Made by a program: the position numbers and the translations under genes
Part shown: positions 23,072 to 32,705 of the stretch, one piece after another
How the letters are laid out: the number at the start of each line of letters is the position of its first letter
Numbering within the stretch: position 1 is the first letter of the stretch
The notes under the pieces: model-generated
The model's input: the letters and a program-made list of their open reading frames with translations, nothing else
What the model was told of the DNA's origin: nothing
Databases searched by the model: none
Origin: Cunninghamella blakesleeana
Taxonomy: Eukaryota; Mucoromycota; Mucoromycetes; Mucorales; Cunninghamellaceae
Length of the DNA stretch: 64,000 bases
Direction of reading: 5' to 3'
Assembly (NCBI GenBank): GCA_017871115.1
Contig: JAFCIZ010000002.1
Location: 3,431,501 to 3,495,500 of the forward strand

Positions 23072-25711
23072 TAAACACATCCAAATTATAAAAAAGAATC
23101 CTCCTTTAAAAATTATATTTATAATTTTATAAAAAAAATAAAAACAAAACTTACCTCATAACCTTCAATATGAGACTCTAGTTCATTAATTTTTTCATTT
23201 GTTTCATGACGACAAGCTTCTAATTCTTTTTGTCTATTGATACTTAAAGTTTTGATACGGTAACCATAGGCTTCTAATTCTTCATCCTTAATATCTACTA
23301 ATTGTTGATATTGGTCGTGTAATAATTGAAGCTCCTTTTTATGTTGTTGAGTAAGTTGAATTAGCTTATCTTCTTCTTGTTCATGATTGACCATATTCTT
23401 TTGTATATCATTTATTTTTGTTTCCAAAGTTTTGATTTGTTTTTGATAATTCAATTCTATATCCTTTGTTTGTTTTTTTTCATTTTCCAATTCTGATTGT
23501 AATTGATTTAATTTTTTATCGCAATCTTCGTGATTATTATCATTATTATTTTGATTATAATCAATTCCATCCTTTTGCTGTTGTTGTAATTCCTTTAAGG
23601 CTATTTCAAGTAGATGGATTTGATTTTTATAGTCTTTATGAAGTTTTTCAATTTCATCTTGATGATCACTACCCTTATCTGTACCAGTAGATGAAGAGTT
23701 AGACAACTGATGATAATGTTGATGGTCTTGATTAGATAAAGAAGGCTTTAACGTAGCATGTTGTTCTAATCTTACAGTGGCCTCTTCCAATTTCGTTTGT
23801 AACGATTCAATCTGTTGTTCCAAAAAGTCAATGTGCTGAGCTTGATTATCTCTATCTTCGTTCATTTGTATTATTTTACTATTCATCTCCTCTTGGTAGT
23901 CGTCAAAATCACGTTTCATCAATTCTACTTTTTCTTTATGCTGTTTTTCAGTTTCCATTAATGTTTGTTGTAATTGATCTAATTCCAACTGGGATTGTTG
24001 ATGTTTATTTAACCAGGTTTGAGCTGTATCATCATGATCATTTTGTGTTTGTTTCATTTCATCTCGGAACCGTCTTTCCAAAGCTTCTCTTGATTGTTCA
24101 GCAACGGTTAACTGTTTTTCTAAATGGTGAATATGTTCAATATCTTTGGAGGAAGCAATGGTTTTTTCTAATTCAATAATTTTGATATCCAATTGATTCT
24201 TTTGGTTTTCTGATGTATTATATTTTTCTAATAATGCCTTATAATCGGTTTGCAATTTTTCATGTTGATCTTCTAAGGTTGTATTTTTTTCACCGTGATG
24301 ATTTAATTTATCCTAATAATCATATCATTTCCATACATAAGTATTGAAATTAAAAAATGAATATGCGCTAAACCTTATTTTTTTTTTCTTGCTCTTTTCC
24401 CTTTTCTTTCATATATCGATCATAACTATTGTTACCTGTAATTCATTTAGTTTTTCGAGGTGAGATGCTTCCAGGGTTTTAATAATGCGCTGATGTTCTT
24501 CTTTTAAAGTTTCCAGATTAACATTTTCAGCCTTTTTTTGTTCCTCTAAAATTTGATCCAATTTATCCTTATTTTCTTTTTCTAGCTGAATCTATAATAT
24601 ACATCATATTATTATTATTATTATATATATGTATGTTTGTTATTATTATTTTATTAAGCATTCTCTCTTTATATTAATTGATGATACATTATTTTTTGTT
24701 TTATTTTTATTTTTACCTTTAACTCCTGTTGCTTCTCTTCAAAAGAATCCTTTTGTTGTTGTATTATTTTATTTGATTCATCGATTTGTTGCTGTAATGC
24801 TTTTATTTGTTCTTTTGCCTATATTATAAATAAAATATTCATAAAAATATATAGACACACATAAATTAGCCACATATTATTAAAATATTTCCTTTTAGTC
24901 AACCCCTTCTTCCCCATCCCCTTTTTTTTTAATAATTTTTTATTTACTCTTATGATTTTTTTTTACCTTATTCAACTCATCATTTTCTTGGTGTAAGGCT
25001 AATTTATCTTGAAGCTCTTTTACTAACTGATCTTTTTCTTCAATAAGAACTTCTTTTTGAGCTATCTATTGTCATAAAAAATATTAAATAAAATAAAAAC
25101 GAGATATAAATAAGCATTATAATATCTATATATAATGAAGTAAAGAAAAATAAAAAAAAACTTACTTTGTCTTGTAGAGCTTTTATTTCAGTGGAATCGA
25201 TAGGAGAAGCGATACGAGGAGATTGGCTTGGGCGTGGAGAAGGGTTCAAAGAAGCTCTTCTTGAGGCAGGGCGTGAAGAAGAGGTAGGAGTAGTAGCAGT
25301 ATTATTGTTAGCATTATTATTAGTAGTAGTAGTAGTAATAGCTTGTTGAGTAGATAAAGGTCTTCTTGTTGAAGATGCATTAGGTCGCGGACTATTAGAT
25401 GAAGAAATTGTACCATGTATAGATGGAGGTCTTGGTTTTGTAGCAGTTGAAGAAGTACGGGGGCGTGTTGTTGGCGAAGTAGGCGAGCTGCTATTAATAG
25501 ATGGTTTTCTTGATACAGAGGTCGCTCTAGATGGTGATGGTTGAGCTGGTGTTGTTGTTGCCCTAGCAGTACTTAATGGAGTTTTACTTTGTCTAGGAGT
25601 AGGTCGAGTTGGCGTAGTTGGTGTTCCATTGGTAGTGGTAGTAATGGGTCCTCCTGGTTTAATACCTAGTTCACCTAAAATTGACTTTCTTTTTGTTCTT
25701 GTATCTGCCAT
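22492..25711 (-). CDS. Long coiled-coil protein with Ser/Thr/Pro-rich basic N-terminus
   Basis: Six exons (25711-25166, 25065-24967, 24818-24717, 24591-24436, 24312-23155, 22644-22492) all have lengths divisible by three and give 737 aa. Residues 1-180 are disordered, basic, and rich in Ser, Thr, Pro and Arg (RPTPRQSKTPLSTARATTT). From about 180 to the end the sequence is heptad-like, rich in Glu, Gln, Lys and Leu (LEKTIASSKDIEHIHHLEKQ), with one Gln/Asn/His loop near 430-460. The layout resembles microtubule or spindle-pole associated proteins of the CLIP type, but no CAP-Gly domain or zinc knuckle is present. The last codons overlap a donor-like AGGTAA, so an additional 3' exon cannot be excluded. 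Because every intron is phase 0, single exons could be skipped without a frameshift. Confidence 0.72.
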
Positions 25712-26221
25712 AAGTTATTGTTATTAAAAAAAATGAAAGAAAGAGAGAAAGAGAGAAAAAGAGAGAATTATTTTTTTTCTGAATTATAAAAATGTCATTT
25801 TTATTAATGTACCACAAATATTTTTTTTAGTTTAAGTTCAGTTTATTTTTAAAAAGAGTTGTACATGTATAATATATCAATTACTTGCAAGTATAAAAAA
25901 TAGTTTACTGTGAAAATAGATGATCTTGTTTACTTTTAAGGTTAAAGATGATCCTATAACCCCAGATAAAATGGCAGTATCATATTTTTCATTCTTTTTT
26001 TTTTTAATAATTGCTAAAAGACGAATTTTTACAGGTTAAATTATTATTTTTATTTTATTTTTTTAAGCTCCTTTAAATTAATTATGCAATCTCTATCTCC
26101 TAACATTTTTTTTTAAAAAAAATAAATAATTTAAAAATCAAAAGGTATAAAAGAAAAACAAAATTCAAATTATATTTATATTTGTATTTTATTTTATTTT
26201 ATTATTATTTTTTAAAAAAAC
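25712..26221. promoter_or_regulatory. Divergent promoter spacer
   Basis: This spacer lies between the coiled-coil gene and the secreted-protein gene, which are transcribed away from each other. It is AT-rich with a GA-rich tract next to the left gene and T9A8 at about 26106-26122. Near the right gene the sequence GGTATAAAAG (about 26142) looks like a TATA box, 80 bp before the ATG. Confidence 0.4.
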
Positions 26222-27301
26222 ATGAAGAAATCCTTATTATTATTAGCTATTATAGCATCGCTATCATCTTATAGTTTAGCTATCCCCCATAATGTTGGTA
26301 AAAATAAATCAAAAGGTGTATCTGGCAATGTTGGTGGCGCTCGTGTTAATGCTCATGTAAAATCAACAGGTTCCAGAAAACCAAAAAACGTTAATCGACG
26401 TAGAAAGCCTGTTTCTGCTTCTACTAAAAAGCATGCTGCTGTTGCTGCTAAAAAACCTGCTGCAGTTTCTGTATCAGGTCACCCTGGAGCTTCTACTGTC
26501 AAAACAACTGGTAAAGATGGTTCTGTAACAATTAACTTTTATAATGACAATAATCCAACAACCGGGGGTGCACCTGCTACTGTTTCAAATACTAAAGCAA
26601 GCGTAGATACAAATGTCAATGCCAATGTTAATGCCAATTCTGATGCTAACGCTAATGCTAATGCTAGCACATCTTCTCCTCCACCTGATACATCTACTAA
26701 AACAGTTATCAAAGATGATACGAGTGCTCCTGCTGCTGATGCATCCGTTAAAGCTACCGTAAATGATGATACTTCTGCTAAAGCTGATACAAAACCCCCT
26801 ACACCTTCCATTAAATTAAATACAGACTCTTCGTCTTCTTCTTCAAGCCCTCCTCTTGTACAATCAAAACATATCACATCTGGTCATAGGTATGGTTATC
26901 CTGTTATTATTGATAATTCTGATTTGTCTTTTGACCAAAAATATGCTGTTGGAGATTATCCTGATGTTTATTATGCACAAAGCCAACCTTACTATGATAA
27001 TGACATAGGTGGCGGTGGCTATTATTATGTAGGTGGTAACGGCGGTGGTATTGGTAGTGATGCTTATTATGTAGGTGGTAATGGTGGCGGTGGTGGTGCT
27101 TATTATGTAGGTGGTAGTGGTGGTAATGGTGGTTATTTACTTAATGATGAAGATGGAATTCATGGTGATCATGGTGATCGTATTGGTGTTGATGGTATTC
27201 ACGGTGATCGTTTTAATGCTGGTATTGGTGTTGGTGGTAGTAATAAGGGTGTTTACTATTCCCATGGTGATTATGAAGAAAATTCTGACAACAATCCTTA
27301 G
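26222..27301 (+). CDS. Secreted low-complexity protein with Gly/Tyr repeats
   Basis: A single 359-aa frame starts with a clear signal peptide (MKKSLLLLAIIASLSSYSLA, cleavage likely before IPHN). The mature protein has three parts. The first is a basic Lys/Arg/Ala/Val region (about 25-95). The second is an Ala/Asn/Asp/Thr/Ser region (about 115-215) with NVNANVNANSDANANANAS and two related TSA[PK]AADxSVKA units. The third is a C-terminal Gly-rich part with at least three copies of YYVGGxGG, then HGDHGDRIG-type repeats. There is no GPI signal or membrane segment at the C-terminus. This composition suits a cell-wall or spore-coat structural protein in which Tyr could be cross-linked, but no family is recognised. 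Confidence 0.72.
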   Translation: MKKSLLLLAIIASLSSYSLAIPHNVGKNKSKGVSGNVGGARVNAHVKSTGSRKPKNVNRRRKPVSASTKKHAAVAAKKPAAVSVSGHPGASTVKTTGKDGSVTINFYNDNNPTTGGAPATVSNTKASVDTNVNANVNANSDANANANASTSSPPPDTSTKTVIKDDTSAPAADASVKATVNDDTSAKADTKPPTPSIKLNTDSSSSSSSPPLVQSKHITSGHRYGYPVIIDNSDLSFDQKYAVGDYPDVYYAQSQPYYDNDIGGGGYYYVGGNGGGIGSDAYYVGGNGGGGGAYYVGGSGGNGGYLLNDEDGIHGDHGDRIGVDGIHGDRFNAGIGVGGSNKGVYYSHGDYEENSDNNP

Positions 27302-27734
27302 AGATGATCTTTTTATTATTATTATTTATTTATTTTTATATATACATATTAATTTATTATTATTATTATTACTATTATTATTATTATCATCATCATCATC
27401 ATCATTTTATAAATATGGGTTTATGTATTTCATGCATATATATTGACTAGATTTTTTATTCATTAAATACCTCTTTTAATTTTATATTTTTATTTACATT
27501 TTAATAAATAATAAAGAATATTTACATTTTATATATTTATTTTAGTTGTCATTTAAATATAATATAATATACATATATTATGTGGCTGAACTTATCCAAC
27601 ATCTAGCGTGCATTTTTGTTGCTGTTGTTTTTAAAAAGTAATATTCTAAACTGTAAACTATTATTAATACTAGTGGTGATGGGACAGTATTTGGTATTAT
27701 TCATAATGGTAATAATGGCAATGCTTGATTTATT
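27302..27734. other. Convergent 3' spacer with microsatellite
   Basis: This spacer lies between the 3' ends of the secreted-protein gene and the DDRGK1-like gene. It contains an (ATT)n/(ATC)n tract at about 27352-27405. No gene is seen. Confidence 0.55.
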
Positions 27735-28757
27735 TTAACAATTAAATAAAGAGATAGGGTTATTTATGACTTCTTCAACAATTAATCTTCCATCATTTTG
27801 ATTCATATAATTAGTTAATTGTTGATAATCCTCTGGTAAAACAAACATAAATGTCGATTTATCATCTGACCATAAAGATAATTCAAATTCACTATCATCA
27901 TTGCATAATTTTTCCAAAACATCTGCTGTATCTTCAATTGATAAACCTATTTTTTTAGCTAATTCTTCTACTCGAAAGATTTTGGTAATCTATAATAGAA
28001 TGAAAAGAATAATAAATATAGTGAATAAAAAAGAAATAAAATATATAGCCATTGTGTTTATTTTTTAATATATATATATATATATATATTACATACCTTT
28101 ACTAAGGATTTAATTTTATTATGATACTTTTGATATAATTGTTGTTTACGTTTTAATGATTTTTCATATTCCTTTTGCTTTGCCAGTAGCTCTTTTTCTT
28201 GTTGCTTAGCCATCTTTGCTTGCTGTTTCCTTATTTTATCCAATTCATCTTGCCTCTGAATAGCCTCTTCAGCTTTTTTTCTTTTATATTCTTCTTCCAA
28301 TATTTCGTCTTGAGCTCTACGTAATTCCCTTTGTTGATCCATATATTCTCTATATTGCCTTAGCTGTTCTTTGCGTTGCAACTTTTTGCCTTTTTTCTTT
28401 CCAATTTTTTTTATTCTAACTGCTGTTGAGGTTCCTTCCCCAGCTGAATCCATTTGGTCTTCCTCCTCTTCATCTTGGTCTTGATCTAACATATAATCAT
28501 TATTATCTTCATAATTATTTTCATTTTGATATAAATTTAATATATTCGCGTCTATATATAATAAAAATAAAAACAATAGTATAAATATATACAAGTGTAT
28601 GTATGTAATATGCATCGTGTAGAGAATAAATAAGAGAAACTTTTATATCTATCCTACCATTAAGTTGAGAATGACGAATGAATAATAATATTCCAATAGC
28701 TAATAAACATAGTAAAACGGGAACAAATATTAAAAAAGGTAGGTCATTATTAAACAT
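27735..28757 (-). CDS. DDRGK1: DDRGK domain-containing protein 1 homologue (UFMylation, ER membrane)
   Basis: Three exons (28757-28658, 28551-28097, 27989-27735) give 269 aa with exact phases. The protein starts with an uncleaved membrane anchor (LIFVPVLLCLLAIGILLFI, about 9-27). An acidic stretch and the basic patch KKIGKKKGKKLQRKEQLRQY follow, then a long charged helix (about 95-185). The C-terminus is a winged-helix/PCI-like domain (ITKIFRVEELAKKIGLSIED to the end). This order and the motif AKKIGLSIEDTADVLEKL match DDRGK1/UFBP1, which with UFL1 and CDK5RAP3 forms the UFM1 E3 ligase at the ER. The name-giving DDRGK segment appears here as DDKST in LSWSDDKSTFMFV-like context. UFM1-pathway genes are absent from most studied fungi, so this gene is notable. 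Confidence 0.8.
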
Positions 28758-29091
28758 GATAAATAAATTTAATTATTTACAGTTAGGGAAAAAAAAAAGC
28801 ACAAAAGAAATTGAAAAAAAATTTACTTGGATATAAAAAAAATGAGTGGAGTTTTAAAATTGCCTTGAGCCAAAATCATATAATAGAGTAAATTAGAAAA
28901 ATAAAAAAATATGGATCTTTGTAAAACTACTATTGTGGAATAGTATGGTATGTATTTTTCATTTTTATTTCGATACCTAATTTAGTTCTATTTATTATTA
29001 TTATTATTATCATATTTATATATATAATAATAATAGTAATAATACCAATAAAAGTGAAATGTTAAGAATTGTCTAGTATTGTTTTAAAAAC

Positions 29092-29124
<33 letters not shown>

Positions 29125-29429
29125 CCTGCATAATTCAACTATAAGTATTGTATGTTTAAGGAAATTTTATATATTTTTAGGATTCCGGAATTAATTTAAC
29201 TTTGTATATAGAGTATAACATTCCTTTTTGTATGATTATTAATGGCAAGAGTGAGTCACTCTTGAACCAAAATCGGAGCTTAATAAATAAATTTGCCCCT
29301 TTTTACATTTACTATATAATTTTTTATTTTTTAAACTTTTTTTTTTTATCCTCCCTTTTTCTTTCTCTCTCTTTTATCTTTCTTATTCTTTTTTTTTTTT
29401 TTTTTTTTGGATATAAAAAAATTAGAAAA
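28758..29429. promoter_or_regulatory. Divergent promoter spacer
   Basis: This spacer lies between the DDRGK1-like gene and the MFS transporter, transcribed away from each other. It holds (AT)n at about 29100-29122 and a long pyrimidine tract (about 29335-29408) directly upstream of the transporter ATG. Confidence 0.4.
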
Positions 29430-30439
29430 ATGAATACACAGCAAGCTGAATTATCGAAAAGCTATACTGAGAGTATACATAGTGCATTGAATGACCAAGA
29501 CCTATTAGAAGAAGGCTTTGATCCTAATCAAAGAAGAGGATCTTATCAAACTTTTAAATCAACCCACAGTTTAGCTCCAACAATTAAATCATCTTTATTA
29601 TCTTTTCCACCTTATTCAAACAATAATGACACAAGTGATCAAGATCTTCCTCCTACTCCTTTACCAAGACTTCAAATGTTTATTATTTGTATTATGTTAC
29701 TTAGTGATCCTCTAACTTCCACTGTTATTCTTCCCTTTATTTACTTTATGGTAACACAAAAACAGAGCTAAAATGCTATTTTAATTTCGATTACTTTACT
29801 AATGTAATGATGATTCTTTGTTTTATCATTATTGTTATTTTTATTTAGCTTAAAGACTTTCATTTATCTGATGATGAAAAAGAAATTGGAGCTTATGCTG
29901 GATGGATAAGTAAGTTTTTTTAAGAAAAATGAAAAGGATAAAATATAGAGTAAAACATATATAGATTCATTATCTCATTCATATTATTTTATTGATTTAT
30001 TGATTTATAATAGCGTCCATCTTTTTTATTGCTCAATTTTTTACGGCTATGATATGGGGAAAAATATCAGATAAACATGGTCGACGACCTGTATTATTAA
30101 TTGGTTTACTTGGTAATTCTATTTCATGCAGTTTATTTGGGCTAAGTAAAAATCTTTGGTGGGCTATTGGTGCTAGAGCGTTTTGTGGTAAGATTGCTTG
30201 CTCATATATTATATATATATATATATATATAAGTAAATAAATAAAGATCACCATGTTTGATTATTAATTTTTTTATTAATATATATTATTTTCAATTTTT
30301 CAAAAGGTATTGTCAATGGTAACGGTGGCGTAGCTAGAAGTATGCTTAGTGAAATTACTGATTCAACGAATCGTGCAAAGGCTTTCTCTCTCTTTGGTTT
30401 TTGCTGGGGAATTGGTTTAATTGGTACGTATATAAATAA

Positions 30440-30475
<36 letters not shown>

Positions 30476-32007
30476 AAAATTATTTAATAAGGCGTGTGTG
30501 TGTGTTCATATTTTATCATTTGATTCTTTTTTGACTCACTATCCCTTTTTTTTATTATATATATATATGCATCATTTTTTTATCCGATTTTCAGCTGGTA
30601 TGTATAAACAATAACAATAACATATATGCAAACATAAATTTATATACATTTTCCGATCATTCGGTCAACTAATATTTTATTTTCATTATACTTTATTTTT
30701 TATTTTAAAATCTATATTTGTACAAAAAAGGTCCTGCATTAGGTAAATTAAAAAAAAAAAAAAAAGGAAAAGAAAAATAAAAAGAAACGGGTTAGTTTGG
30801 GTATATTTTATTAAACTTAAATCTTCTTATTCTTTCTTTCTTTTTTTTCTCTTATTATTATATCCTATTTTTTACATACAAATATTAAAATAAAAATAAC
30901 AATCTTATTCTAGGTGGATTTCTATGTAAACCAGCTGAACATTTCCCAAGTATTTTTGGTGGCATTCCATTTTTTATTGAATATCCATACTTTTTACCAT
31001 GCTTTGTATCTTCCATTGGTTCAATATTTGGCTTTGTTATTGGTTATTTTTATTTAAAGGAGTCTAACCCTACTCTTATTGCTAAAAAAGAAAAGCAAGC
31101 CAAGGTGTTCCATGAACAACAACCTCAAGAATATGATGAAGCAACTGGGTTATTATCTTCTGAAAATGATCAACCCTCCAACGAGAATGTTAAAAAATCT
31201 GCAACCATTCCCTTGTTCGCCTTTTCTTCTATTGGTAGAAATTCTGTCATTACCATTGGTGCATATGCGTAAGTTATTTATTTATACTATGATAATAATA
31301 GTAATAATAATAAAGTAATAAAAAAATACCTAAAATTACTCATTGACGATATTACCATTTTTGGATACAATAGATTATTTGCTTTCCATGCTATGGTCTT
31401 TGATGAAGTTTTACCGCTCTTTTTCTCTACTCCCACAGAATTTGGTGGTTTAGGATCAACCTCACAGCAATTAGCTAAACTCTTATCTGTATGTGGTTTA
31501 TGGCAGTTATTAAGTCAATTTTATGTTTTCCCTTGGTTAAATAAATATTATTCCACTTTAGAATTGACAAGAGTGTCCTTGCTTCTCTTTGCTACAGTTT
31601 ATTTCTTTTTCCCGGAATTAACAAACTGGAAAGATTTTGTTGATGGACGTTATGGTGGTACCGATCATGCTGAATTAATTTTAAATACTGGTTATTTTGT
31701 TTTATTACTTGTGCGTGTCTTTGGTAATTGTTTGGCTTTTACTGGTATGATGGTGATGGTTAGTAACTCTGCTGATCCTTTGATGATTGGTTTAGTTAAT
31801 GGGGTACTTCAATCTTGCTTGGCTTTGGTTCGTGCTCTTGGTCCTACCGTTGGAGGTATACTTTGGTCTTTATCTTTGAAAAATTCTCACTGGCCAATTG
31901 ACCGTCATTTGGTTTATTATTTAATAGCTATACTTTCTTTTATTGGTTGGATTCAAAGTTATCAAATACCTTCTTCGTTATCTCTCGGTGGTAAAAAACG
32001 TACTTAA
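29430..32007 (+). CDS. MFS transporter (DHA1/ZIFL1-like drug:H+ antiporter type) with micro-exons
   Basis: Eight exons are proposed: 29430-29750, 29849-29909, 30014-30187, 30307-30423, 30595-30597 (3 nt), 30731-30742 (12 nt), 30914-31268 and 31374-32007, giving 558 aa with all phases closing. After a soluble acidic N-terminus come the first helices and MFS motif A (GKISDKHGRRPVLLIG). The fifth helix contains motif C. Joining the two micro-exons produces GLIAGPALGGFLCKPAEHFP, the canonical G-x3-GP-x2-GG pattern of H+ antiporters. The second half has a long loop after helix 6 and six further hydrophobic segments, ending in a basic tail. The sequence FDEVLPLFF in helix 7 resembles plant ZIFL1 and fungal relatives. 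The substrate is unknown; a vacuolar or plasma-membrane efflux role is possible. Confidence 0.84.
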
Positions 32008-32705
32008 TACTTGTTTATATATACATTGATATATATAAATAGTAAGGTACGTATTTAAAAAATACTTTTTTTAATATACATACATCATCATCATCATTAT
32101 CATTATCATTTATTACTATTATTTATTACTATTATTTATTATTTTCTTTTTCATTACTTTTATAATAAACTATTGTAAAAACAGCTCATTATAATTTTAA
32201 AATTTTAATATTGATTTTTAAACACTAAAAAAATTCATCACGTGCTACCAAAAAAAATGAATGATTTAATTTTTAAAACCGGCGGTTGAATTTTTATTTT
32301 CTTTTTCTTTCCTTTTTCCCTTCACTTTTTTTTATTCTATTTTATAATTCCACCTTTTTTTATATAGTAGAATTATATTTAAATATACAGCATAATAAAA
32401 AGGGATTTAAAAGGTAAATAAACTATTTTATTTATTTAAAAAATATAGGTTGATCATATTGAAAAATAATAAAATATAAGTCAATAACTAGATTTGTTTT
32501 AAAAATATAAAATAAGAAAAACAATGATCTATAAGCTTCTATTTTAAAAAACTAAAATATAGAGTAAAGAATAAATAAAAAAAAAAAAAACACGGATTAC
32601 ATAAATAAAAAAAAGCACATTTTCTTTTTACTAATATATGCTTTTTTTATTTATTTACTTATTTACTTATTTATTTATTTCGATTATGTTATAGTTTATA
32701 ACCTA
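32008..32705. other. Intergenic region
   Basis: About 700 bp separate two genes in tandem. It contains ATC/ATT-type runs near 32085-32140 and a (TTTA)n tract near 32640-32685. A GC-containing patch (ACCGGCGGTTG, about 32278-32288) is a possible protein-binding site in the promoter of the next gene. Confidence 0.4.

Noticed and set aside
22709..23080. 123-codon minus-strand frame rich in Phe and Tyr
   Set aside because: It lies in the last intron of the coiled-coil gene and reflects GA-rich and (TAA)n repeats.
26539..26877. Antisense Ala/Val/Leu-rich open frame
   Set aside because: It is the complement of Ala/Asn/Thr repeats in the secreted-protein gene; no independent signal.
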